Origin: Capitella teleta
Taxonomy: Eukaryota; Annelida; Polychaeta; Capitellidae
NCBI GenBank assembly: GCA_000328365.1
Contig: KB304598.1
Span: 543,715-607,714 of the forward strand
Direction of reading: 5' to 3'
DNA length: 64,000 nt
Positions 25,786 to 38,000 of the stretch are shown in pieces. The notes beneath the pieces were generated by a model. It was not told the origin of the DNA and ran no database searches. It saw only the letters and a list, made by a program, of their open reading frames with translations. Position numbers and translations under genes: made by a program. Each line of letters begins with the position of its first letter. The first letter of the stretch is position 1.

Positions 25786-26067
25786 CGGAGAGGGCCAAAA
25801 GTAGTCTATCTACTCCACGTTAAATTAAAGATTTCAATGCTTTTCAATGGCACACAGAAGCTTTTCGCAATAACTTACCACTCGCATTTAAATGTTTCTC
25901 TCTCATTCAAAATCAACATTTTATTCGATTTTTTTGCATAAATGGGTGCATAATAACCTAGTCAATCCATATTAGGTATTTATTTTTTTGGAATGATCGG
26001 TCAATTGTTTTCAATTTTAAAGTTTTGTTTTAACATGGAGTAGATAGACTACTTTTGGCCCACTCTG
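25786..26067. mobile_element. MITE copy 2, same family
   Basis: A 282-bp element with the same 37-bp ends and TA flanks. Its right end is identical to that of copy 1, while its left end has three differences from its right end. Internal blocks such as TAGTCAATCCATA and ATGCTTT-CAATGG line up with copy 1 in the same order and orientation. Divergence of the inside suggests two separate old insertions, not a recent duplication. Confidence 0.88.
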
Positions 26068-26949
26068 TATATGATAATTGTGGTTCATCCGCTAGTGACA
26101 GTTATCCGGTATGCATGCCAGTTAATATTTATGTTAATATTTATTAGCATTATGATTTCTGGTTAGTATTTAATGGCATTAATTGCTACAGTGTATAGCA
26201 TGTTGCCGAAGAATTGAGAAACGAAACTAATGATAACTGCACGTATAAAAGGACGCTGATCAAGGGAACATATATTCTGATACCTGGTGCATCTACAACG
26301 AACCTTCATTTTACTGATTAACACACACTACAAACATTCATCATTGTTTTTTCGTTATTTTCTTTTCTCTAAAAACAGCTAATAATTATACCTTAACAAT
26401 CAAAAGCTACGCACTAACTCACCCAGATAATACTCATTGTAGCATTGCATACCTGAGAACACCAATCCTCGATTACGTAACATATATGATGGGCCCACCT
26501 CAAAACAGCGTGTATACAAGCACTCTCATCACCCGCATTGAAGAATCAATGGCCGGTACGCCGCGTCGTAGATCCGCGTGATTAATGTCTCCCAACACGG
26601 CCACACCCTATTCCACTGAGGCACGCAGTCAAAGAAGTTCAAAGCGCTGATTACTCGAGGCAAGAGACACCTTTCTTAATGAATGGGCAGTGGTGGCAGA
26701 GAAGGAATGCAATCGCATTCTTCCACTAATAGAACATTGAGCAATACATCACCTTGGTTTGGTGAAGATTTACCTGTGTAAATGTGTATACCATTTTGAT
26801 ATATCTTGTTTGGTACCAGGTTTGTCTCCTAACTCGTATTGTATTCAATCATCCAATGGGTCATAATTAGGGAAGGATGCAAATAAATTTAACATGAAAA
26901 AGGCAATGCAGGATCTAAATGCTCGAGTCAATATGCTAGTTTGTAATTA
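26068..26949. other. Intergenic DNA, nothing recognised
   Basis: No coding or repeat structure seen; a CpG-containing patch lies at about 26535-26580. Confidence 0.4.
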
Positions 26950-27628
26950 TTCTTTTTTCATATTTCGACACTTTATGTTTTCTATTTAAATCTTATTGCA
27001 CCTCTTACTATGGTTCTCCTCTATGGAAACTCGATGTTTAGAAGATTTTTGTATTTGCTGGAGGAAAGCGGTGAGAAAACTTTTAGGCCTTAATTCAAGA
27101 AGAAGATCAAAATTTCTACCACACATATTAAATATTATTGAAGTAAGATCAGAATTAATATCACGTTTTTCTTCTTTTTACCTCAAGTTAGTTAAGAGTG
27201 AGAACAGTCTGGTCTCTACATGTTGTTTACTCATGAATGAAACCCCAAGCACCTCAATAGTTGCGTCTAATCTCCAATCTTTATCTCAATATGTCAATAA
27301 AAATATTTCTGAAATTAATTCACATGACTTTAAAACATTAGGTAATTTAATAGTTGATACTTGGCTCTCTGAAATTGATCACTCCACTTTTGTTCATTCT
27401 AAATTATTAATAGAACTTCTGCAAATGAAATCTCATTCGTCACCTTTCATGTCTTTTCACGAAATTATAATAATGTTAAATTTCATTTGTCTGATGCCTG
27501 ATTAATTGGTCGTTCAATTTTTCTTTAGTTTTTTCTATTTTATTATTTTTTTTCTCTCCTCTTTATTATGTTAACTCATTAATTACCATTATTTTTATGG
27601 TGAATAAAGGATATTATTATTATTATTA
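26950..27628 (+). mobile_element. LINE 3' end, 5'-truncated
   Basis: The plus strand encodes the C-terminal tail found after the reverse transcriptase of many CR1/L2/RTE-like LINEs. FKSYCTSYYGSPLWKL lies at about 26985-27032. After a frame change come FCICWRKAVRKLLGLN and a long Leu/Ser-rich tail to a stop at 27505. It ends in AATAAAGG followed by ATT repeats (about 27603-27628), a typical 3' terminus for these elements. The reverse transcriptase core is missing, so the copy is truncated at its 5' side. The one frame change near 27030 shows it is inactive. The exact clade cannot be set from the tail alone. Confidence 0.75.
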
Positions 27629-30600
27629 AACCACGATTAATCATCAACTTCTTTACTGCTTCCATTAGATAAAACTTACATCTTACTAACTCAAAACATA
27701 TATCCAAATACTCCATCCCAACAACACAGCTCCCTCTATTCAAACTTCGAAGTCAATAAATTGCACCTTAGACTTTTAGCACAACGTCTGGCCACTTTTC
27801 AATTTGACTCCTAGACGCAATATAAATATAACTATAATTGAACCCAATTCTAAAGAACGACTTATGTGCAATGTAAACATATAGCGCAATAATGAAGCCG
27901 GATTTCTATGGATGTGATTTCCTGTCCCCATTCAGGAAGTCATTAAAGCAAGAGTAATGAGTCCCTTTCAAGTAGCAGACAGCCAGTTGAATTTAGTATT
28001 CAACCAGCAATCAAGCGACTTTGGTCAAAATAAATTGAATCATGATTGGATTACACATGCACATGCATGCTGGTTTGAAGCAATTGAAACAGTGCACACT
28101 GGTCTAGTGGGAGGATTAATTCTTGTGAAAAGGGATGGAGAGATGGAATGAGCAGGAGAAGGAGGAGGCTGATGATGATGATCGGGTCATTTGTATTCAT
28201 TTAAAGGAAGCAGAATAACACTGAGAGGGGACTTGTTGGTATTCGCGTCGCACGGCCGCAAATCTCCAATGAGAAATTGCCAATTTAACACATCAACAAC
28301 TGAATTATTGACGGACGAAAAGAGAGGATGTTTAGCAGGATGTCGCAAAAGCTTGGTCTCCTTGTTGAGACAGAGAGCGTTGGGTTTACGCCGCAGAATC
28401 ACAAGAGAAATCTGAGCTGAATTGATATAAGCAGAATAAAAAGCGTCAGCCAGATTTATGATTGAGCGTTTAATAATAGCATCGCACGGCTTTAACTCGA
28501 CTAAAAGGCTATTCGTCACATGGAAGGGTCATGTATTAAGTTTGTATCGTAGAAATTCCACTGACTACCATAATTTAGAAATGGTGTCAGCATTACATCA
28601 TCCTCATTCAGGTAAACAATTATGCAGTCACAGTTGTTGTGTTGGTATTATGACATAATAAGCATTTATATTTTAACCTAGCATTATAATACATTGCATC
28701 GAGACACCGAACGCTGATTGGCTGCTCATTTTCATGGCAACGTCATTCAAATGGGTTCCATTTCAAGTTTGATTGCGTATAGAGGTGGACACTTTCATGC
28801 TTCACGTCCCGACAGGAGATTACCTTTTACATGCTCTAATTGCACGCTGGGAGTATGTTAGTGACCCCTTGGGACTGAACCACCACGCCCCCGTATAAAA
28901 CACGACAAACACACATTTACGGCTGCGTTACTGTGGAACGCAGTAGTGACATAAGTGACGTACGGCCTGAGCATAACCTAAGTGGCAGTATGTTCATTAA
29001 GGTGAGCAGTGAAGATAATAAAACACCATGTAAAGAGACTAGGCTGAAAGGTTGGCTGCGCTAGGATATACTTTAAGGAAGGAAAGAAGGAAGGGGGTTG
29101 TGTTGGAGGTGCCGGTTGAAGGGCAAAGGGAGACGAGTGTTACAGGATTGAAGAAAAGACAAGAGGCCATTCTGGAATGCGGTTTGCTTACTCTGCCGCA
29201 GAAGCCAACACATGAGGCGTTAGACGTATCGCATTACCAATTCGTGAAACACTTTGTCCCTCCATCACTAAGAACCTCATATCACCCTCTCAGCTTTCAG
29301 TCTCCTTTCACCCTCTGGCTCCTTCACTAAACACATTCACGCTGAGAAGCAACGAGAAAATTGGCCAAATTTGGCTTCGAAACATGACACAATTTTCTTA
29401 GCTGCCACCGCAGGAGGAAAAAAAAGAAGCAGGATTTGCGGCCGTCACTGACACGCTGATACTCCCGGCGCACGTGACATGCACGTGATTCTCCCTTCCC
29501 TAATCATGTGACTCCCTGGCCTCTGGGATTTTCGTGCGCGGGATGAAATCTTGACAGCAAATATGACTCACATAACATTTTTGTGGCATCTGTAGGACGG
29601 TTATTAATTACTTTGATTGAATGAGGTTTTTTTTAAGTGAGGTGTGGTGTTAGTTTTATCTAGGACAGGTAAAGATGCGCTGCATTCAGATGCTACTATA
29701 AGTAACAAAATCAACATTGATGAGATGTTGAAAAGGCATCAAGACGGCGCCATATTAGTGACGCACATGTTTTGTGTGTATTCAAATTTGGATAATGCAA
29801 AGTGCATTGCTATTGAAACGAGATACATGTAAAACGTCACTTAAATCACTACCATGTTGGCTTAATAAGGTATAACTCAATATGCCTAATGGCTGCCTAC
29901 ACCTGTATCCTCACACAAGGTAATTGCAGACCCACGAACTGAACCACAAAAGACATTTATTTTTCCCAATGTCACACACATTAACTTTCCTGCTCACTGC
30001 CTCATAATTTTGCAATTAAAATCCGAAAAAAATAATGGTATTCAAGGTGACTGGTCTCTTTAAAGTATAGTTAACCATGTGTGACATACAAATGTATGGT
30101 TAGCCAAGGTTTTTTTTAAATTTTAAAAGGTTTTGGAGTTTAAATATCTATGAGACTATGAATGAGAAACATTTATCAATTGGCAAGGTTAGAGATAGTA
30201 GAATGATGCATTGCACTGCAACTGATGTACATTATGTGAGCTACGCTATCAAACACTTTTGTGCAATTTATATTATCTGGTTTTTGTTATAGAAATTAAC
30301 TTTTGCTGGGGATGTTGGGGACTGTTTTCAGTGCAGTTATTTGTCATCATTATGCGAACATGACACTTCTGTCCAGATATGACAGCTATGCCGCAAAAAT
30401 ATGTGGCAGAGATGAAAAATACATAAAACAAATCAAATTTAGACGTGACGGCTAAATTACTATGCTTGTCATAAATTAGAGTTTATCTTATGCTGTGATA
30501 AAATTGTGATTTGATTGGCAGGTCCGTTATATTCTGATGCATTTTGGGATTAAGTTACGTGTATTCCATTACCATGTTCGATCGATTCTTTAGTGCTAGT

Positions 30601-33539
30601 TGATTTGTCATTATTTCTATGCGGTTTCAATTTCAACCGAAAAAAATATAAACTTGTGTGTTTTGTTTTGTTTTGTTACATTTTTAGTATTTTTTTAGAT
30701 GTGATTTAAATCGTCGGATATCAGAGGCTAGGGCAATGTCGACACTTATTGTGTAATATTATGCTAATATAAAATTATGTAACAGATAAATGCAATCCAA
30801 TCATTGATAAACTCAGTATTAGGCCTACGGACATCCATAAATCATTGCATAATACTGCTATCGCCACGTCCAGAAGTTAGTGCCCCAAAATCGTATCGGA
30901 ATAACCATTGTGTCATTTCTGTGAAGATTGAATTTCATGCTATCAAATGGACTTTGAGCTGGTGCCAGTTATCAATTGACACTTTGTACCAGGAACTTTG
31001 ATTCAATGGTTAAACTTGAACCAATCACAAAACTTGCAATTCAGGCTTTTGAATTAGCACAGATTCCAACACGTGTCACAATAAATGAAAAGTCGCCAAC
31101 CTTTCACCACACAGCAAATTTCAACCTAAACAACAGGCAGCTTTTCATAACAAACTGACATAATTGGGAACACAGCCTGCAGGCTATTTTATCAATGTCT
31201 ATATAGATTTTCCCACCAGTTGCCAAAACTTGCCAAACTCCATTTTTCGATAGATTGAAATAGGGAAAAATACCCTTCATTAAACATACAGGTGAAACAT
31301 AGCCGAGTACAGATGCTACTGAATTTGTCTTCAAGCAATGAAAAAAAAAAAAACACACACCAAGCCCTGGATATATGTAAAACTAAAAGTTCAATCTTTG
31401 TGGGTTTTTTTTTTTTTTCCTTTTGTGGTAGGAGGAGCTAACTCGCGAGCAGTCATCAGTTTGTTCTGAGCAAACGCATGGCTATAGATGGTGCAGTTAA
31501 AGCGACTTCAAGACATTTGCTTTTCACAGTACCCCACGAACATAGGATAAGCACTTTTATCTGTGACTTCTTGAGTAGGCTCTATCAAGGATAAGAACTC
31601 TTATGAATGTTTTTTAGTTGCTAAGGGACTTCATTACTGCTATCAAACCATATACAAGTAAGTTTATTTTTGCTAAATTTAATGAAAGTCTACGCTGTTT
31701 TAAGTACATTAGGAGGGGTGATGGTGGCAATCAAAGCGTGGCTTTAATTGCCAGGTATTCAAATTGTGGTCTTGGCCCAGAGTATTCAAGTAGGACATGC
31801 AAATAACCCAATTTCAGACTCAATCTATGCATAACATGATTGTACCAACTGCTTGCACGTAGTTACACCACCGATGCAAGAGGTTAGACCGTTGTCTCAG
31901 CATTCATGCAAATTTACCGTCTACCCCTCAAAGATAAAAATATAAATTATTTGTTTGTATCCACTTCATTACATCATTTCATTCAAACACCATCGTAAAT
32001 TTTTTCTCCTGATAGATTCACTCACCTTTAGCTATCATATGAACAGTGCTCACAATTTGAAAGTATTATGTAATCAATTGCTCACTTCAGTCGGTATCAA
32101 TGCACTCAATTTCACTCAATGCTCATCTCCCTAATTCACAACCTTAAAGTTGGCACAACAAATGATTTGATGTGACAAATTATTTCATCCGCAAATTCCG
32201 TCCATTCAAACGTTTAAATAGTTTGTTTAGTCGATTTAATGGTCACGCTATTTCACAATTTCTGAGAAGGATCTGTGACATACATTCAGCTAAAGATGGA
32301 TTTGACACGGACATTTATTGAAAGGAAAAATATTTGGCCATTTTGCTTGCAATTGGGAATAGCATGTTATGGTGCTCGTATACTGTAATGTTTTACACGT
32401 GTATAGTGCAAAATTTGCATGCATTCTATAGTGTTTACTGTTTAGTGGAACTCACATAGAGAGCTTTCTATGAATCCAGTCATAGAATCTAACATCATGT
32501 ATATATATTGAACTGATGAATATCATCGGCACATCGCAATAGTAGATGATGTGTAGTAACATGTCTTCTATTATAACGATAATTCTGTAGCTCAGTCCTG
32601 ATAGACAGCTCAAAGTGCAGTCTCACTGTTGAACTGGTGTGCGGACCAGCACGTATATTATGCAACAGAAGCACGCCAAGTACCGATTGCAATAGATAAG
32701 ACACGAATGATAGATATACATGGTACTCTGCATGTATTTTATACTACGAGAGATAAGATATCGATTTAGACTAACTCATTCCAAATGATTAAAGTCATAT
32801 TAGCTTGAGGAGAGGCTAATTAAGGCCATTAGCAAAAAAAGAGAGTTGAAGAAAGCAAAGATGAAAGCAATTAGCTGTGAAACAGTGCTAATAAATAGTC
32901 TTTCTCTGTGCTGAGTGACACAGTGCCAGCCAAATGTCAAATGCCATGTATTAGCTTGTTTTATGAGGTGTCGAGCCAAAATGCAACAGCTTGTCTGTGT
33001 GCACATAATAACTGCTGTGTTTTTCCTCTCCCTCCCAGGACAATGTGCTAGTGGCTACTCTGAATAGTGACACTCCTCATGTTCTTCTTCTTCCTTCTTC
33101 AGTATCTCCTTCTACCACAAACATCTGCTTAACGTGGAGCATGCTATGCATTCTCTGCATGGTATTCACATACCATCTGGCAATTTGGTTGGTCTTCCAG
33201 TGACCGACAGTACTGCGCATGCTATATAACTAATACTATTTAATCTACTACAATGAAGTTTGGGATTAATAAAGAATTATTGATAAACCCTATAAATAAA
33301 CTTGGCTTTGAGCCTTTTCTTTCTTGATTCCAGTTGCTCTCATATCTCATTACCAACTATGATACACAAACATTATTTGATAGCTAAACACCTTGCCAAA
33401 AACACCTCTGTCGAGATACTCCAGGTGGAACAACACCGCTATCTAATTAATTGTCTTACGTACCCCCAACATACCAACCCTAATGTCCTTACAATTACAC
33501 CCCATCAAAGAGGGAGTACGTGATAGGCAGCAATCTCAG
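27629..33539. other. Long gene-poor stretch
   Basis: About 5.9 kb of AT-rich DNA. Open frames of 60-110 codons occur on both strands but none has a domain, a signal peptide or paired splice sites. It lies upstream of semaphorin-5 and may hold distant control DNA. Confidence 0.4.
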
Positions 33540-33691
33540 ACTCTCCTCCTTTGCAGCTCTGCTTACTCGGCCCTTATAACATGCGGCTGCAGCGAATCCT
33601 TCGCTTCAGTGTGAAACATGGCGAGTGAGCGAATCGCTTCATTCCAAACGACGCTAGCGGCTGCGGGCACTCACGAGGCGAGAAATTGAAG
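33540..33691 (+). promoter_or_regulatory. CpG-rich block, possible 5' non-coding exon of semaphorin-5
   Basis: A GC- and CpG-rich patch in AT-rich surroundings that ends at a good splice donor (GTACGTGA at 33692). The matching acceptor could be the strong pyrimidine-rich site ending at 34911, just ahead of the semaphorin start exon. The patch contains a 24-codon ATG-to-TGA frame (33618-33689), which would be an upstream reading frame if this is leader sequence. The link to semaphorin-5 is inferred from order and strand only. Confidence 0.3.
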
Positions 33692-35022
33692 GTACGTGAA
33701 TCCGCTGTCATCGCTGGCGTTTAGGGCGCATCTACTATTAGTATATAGTTTTATATAGCTATGGCCCTCTTCTTACTTTTCATTCTTTTTTTCTTTACGT
33801 GCGATTGCAGATTATTTATAGCTGAGTGATTTTGCTATTAGAAGACTTCTCTTTTGGGGAGCGGATCGAAACCATGCTTAATAAATGATTATATAATTAA
33901 TGATTATATAAATGAAAGTAAACAAAATCAGGCGGTATGTAAAATCAAAGATTCTAGGAGTAAGCCAGCTGGCTTTTCTATTCTAGGAAATCCATCTTTC
34001 TGTTTGTACTGTGCTTATAGGTGAAAAAAAATATATATAGACGAGAAAAATTCGTGCATTCTGCAGCCTCTGCCATCTGTACCACATTTTGTGCATTCGA
34101 GTGCATGCACATCCACATGTGTTTGGTAAGGGGGCAACCCTCTTTGTTCACAGGCGAGATGCATACAGATGAGTTCCTCAACCCATCGTCCTCCTCCCTC
34201 TCTCAACTGATGGGATGTTTGACTTTTGTTAATTTGAAAGGAGAGTGAATTGGTCCCTCTAAACGCAACACCGATTTTGGGTCATTTTTGAGTCAAATTG
34301 AGTCTTGTTTACTCACCAGTGCAGATGAGATGGACATGTTGATTAATTAGTTAATTTGTGGTTCGGGGAGATTTCCAATTAGGTATAAGATAATGATCAG
34401 ACTCCGTGTTACCATAGACCCTATCTTACTATAAATTGCTGTGGTTTATGATTGGATGAGAGGATCTGGCTGTTGCGTGACCATGCTGAGTTTGTGCCCT
34501 ATGTCATGTCTATCGATTACTTGGAATGAGTTGATAAGAGTTAACAAGCGCTGCTTATCTCGACGGAGAGTGCAGCGCCCAGCAACTCGGCTCACTCATC
34601 CACCCTCAAACCTCAGCAATTTTAGCTCCTAACCCTCAGCATTGAAAGCCAAAGACACTAGGCACCTAGCCATTGTATATATTATGTAATAACATCTCCC
34701 GGTATTTACCAAAGCTACACTCGGTACACGCCCCCTTTGCGGAGCTCAAAGCCCCGGCAGGAGCGAATCTCAATCGGATATCTTTATGCTAAATTCGATG
34801 CCCAACATTGAGCAATAGTTTATCCAAACTCACTTTGTGAACTTTTGCTTAACAAGAAACAAACAAATCGTCAAAATTTTTCAACCTTTTTTCCCTTTTT
34901 CTCTTTTACAGTGCGAACATCAACAGCAAACGCAGCTGTCAATTACCAATGGATAACTACACCATTCTTACTGCGAAATAGAAAATAACAATTGCGCTTG
35001 GATAGCATCACAGACAAAGAAG

Positions 35023-38000
35023 ATGGAGAATTACATGGTATTATTTATGATTGCCTGCGGATTACATTGTGTGCGAACTGAAAGCAGTACTCATGATTTT
35101 AGGATTATATCATACAGCGGTGAGTATTTCTTCAGCATGCGTCGCCATTTTGCTCTGAAATGACTTTAAACTAAATTAAAACGTAGTAACACATTGTATC
35201 CGAAGGACTTAAAAAATCTCATATAGGAATTGAAAGTAACGTGTCTTACAAGTAATCTAATTTATCTTCTTTCTATAAGCACTCAAATACAACGGCAAAG
35301 TGCTTACACCTATATGCTCACCCATTTCCAACTAAAATCTGCAAACAATTGCATATTCCCATGGTAACAGCAAAAATCATTGCATTCTGTAATAAGAAGA
35401 AACTTGCGTAAATCATAACAGTTGTTTGGCTTCCTACAATGCTTCCCCTCTTCGCTCACTCCCTCTTCTCTTCCATGTGTGTAGCATGCCTTCCTCGCTG
35501 AGGTCTGGATGTAAATCAGGCATTTATGGCTGGGTGATAATAGAGCAAGAAGCAGACTGTTACATACCTCAGGATGTTTCGCAGTTGGATGTAATCTAGC
35601 CTTCAAATTGCGTTTGGGAGCACCTAGATAACTATCTCCCCGTTTGCCCTTCAGCTTGCTTTAGTCTTTCATGTTTCTGTCAGAATGTCAATTGTTGATA
35701 GTCGGTTGTTGCATATGAGCAGTGATAATCTGGATTGGCAGAGAGCAGCGAAACACAAACATATATTTTTCATGAATCCGTGATCTACGTATATCCTCTT
35801 CCTCCTCGAGCTTTTTCCCATTAATCTTACTCTTCATCACCTCTGTGAGGAGTAGGACCTCCCTGTGCTGTTCAGCTTCTGCTTTTGCATGTATCTGTAT
35901 TATATATGTGTAAAAATGCTGTGTCACATGTGCTGCTACGAGGTATAAAAGACAGGATACAAAAACCCTGGTATAGTGGTTAATACATGTAGTGAAAGAA
36001 GTAGAAAGAGTAGCATGAACGCTTCAATTGATCCTGCTCACCCCTTTGCCTGTACCTGTCTCAAAGATCTACCCTGTCAATTTTCTCCCGCCTTTTTACT
36101 TAACAATACAACTGGACCTGATGAACTCATCTGACCCGATAAGCACGCTGAACATGTGCGTTTTCAATTCCCTTAACGTATCAATTAAGGCAACATCCAC
36201 TTCACCGCTGAAACCCCTCTTTCTATTTCCATCAACACGGTTGACCATTAAAACCACAAGTGTAGAATAATCACACCATTTGAAATCACGAGAGAGACAT
36301 TAGTGGTCAACCCTTATTTTAGGCTTACAAAATGATTTGAATTTATCACTTGAGGGCTGAAGTCTTCACCTATTATCGCCCGTCTACAGATGGGGGCCCT
36401 TTCATAGCGGCGCACGTGCTTTATGGGTTGATTTTAATTCAGGATTTACTCACTTCTGAGAATTGGTGACACCAGTTAGCTTGTGACTCTAGTTAGTTTT
36501 TCCTCTATGGCTGGTTTCTGAAAAGCCTGGCTGTTTATTTTCACGATGAACTAAGATTTATTGCGTGCTTTTCTCTGTCATAGGTGTTGAAATGTCTTAA
36601 GTTAGGCAACATTTGTGTTCTCTACATTACAAAATATGAAATGATTAATCTGAGGCTCGGGTTAAGGCAATTGCCACAGTTGGAGAGAATCTTTTTCACC
36701 ATAAGAGAAAGAAATCGATCCTTTGGTGAATCATGACTTAAGGTAAAACGTAATTCTACAAAGTGTCCTTAGAAATAACGAAGATCATGTTACCCCAGTA
36801 CATGCCCCACCTAAGATATAAACTTGAAATTTATCTTGACATCAGTATACAGCGTTTTTACGACACACGGCCAAACTTTCACAGCCCTATCATTTCTACT
36901 TGCTACACATGGCATGTAGCGGAGCGAAATGTTCATTTTATGAATATTTATTAGACATTTTATATCATTTATATGCTTTTATGTTCGTGGTTATGATGGA
37001 TGAATAGCTTACGAGTAATTTAATGTTTTTCTGTTTTGCATAATTTGGATAACCAAATAAAGATAATAATTATTTATTTGTCACTGCAGGGAAAAAAATT
37101 AACCATAGTCAAATAGTTTTATTGCCCACCTTTGGCACCCAGGAACGTTATAAACCAATCAACGTTCAAATGCCAGGTGTACCAACATTTAAATCATTTT
37201 AAAGGATTCCATGCGAAACTATCATTCAATGTTCTTATCAAATCAATCCGCACATCTTGACACTATTCCTCATTAAAAAGATTAACTGCTGTGCCAACCA
37301 CCCCCAGTTGTTTTCAGAACCCTCTGGAACATTTTTTTCACGATTCCAAACCCTTTCCAGAACAGTGTTCCCTTCAGCTTAGCTCATAATGGGTTCAGCA
37401 TAAGAGAGGGAAAAATACAAATCCCAAGTGGTTTCCACTCTTATGGGTTCCTAAACACCTTTTTCTCAAGTGGTTTAACTTTCTCTATCTCCACTCTGCC
37501 TCCACCTCTCTCAATTCTCCAGCTCTCTCTCCCAAACTCTCCTAATCCCATGGTGTTTGCCTGGGTGTCTACCTGACCCATTATTACACTTATACATATA
37601 CAAGCACCCCCAACCAACCACATAGGCGCCTTGAACCAAACACTAATATTTTCAGATGGAGTTTTTAACCTTGTACTTAAATCTCTCCTTTGAGGCCAGA
37701 CATCGGAGGTCTCTGTGGGCGAGTTTTATCTTCTTTTTAGAGCCCCGAATCTTTCACTCCCCCGGGTCAATTTGCGGCCAAACCTGTTTGTTTCTAACAA
37801 GTGGTCTGTTTCCTATATTGGAATGCACTTCCCTTTGGTCCAAAGCCTGTGTGCGTGTGTGTGTGTGTGTGTGCGTGTGTGTGTGTGTGTGTGTGCTCTT
37901 GAATACCTATAATGTGCATCTGGAGGATGGAGTCTACGGTTTGTTTAAAACTTCCCATTGCACGCCATGTAGCCAGCCTACTGCATTAATTTCTCTCGAT

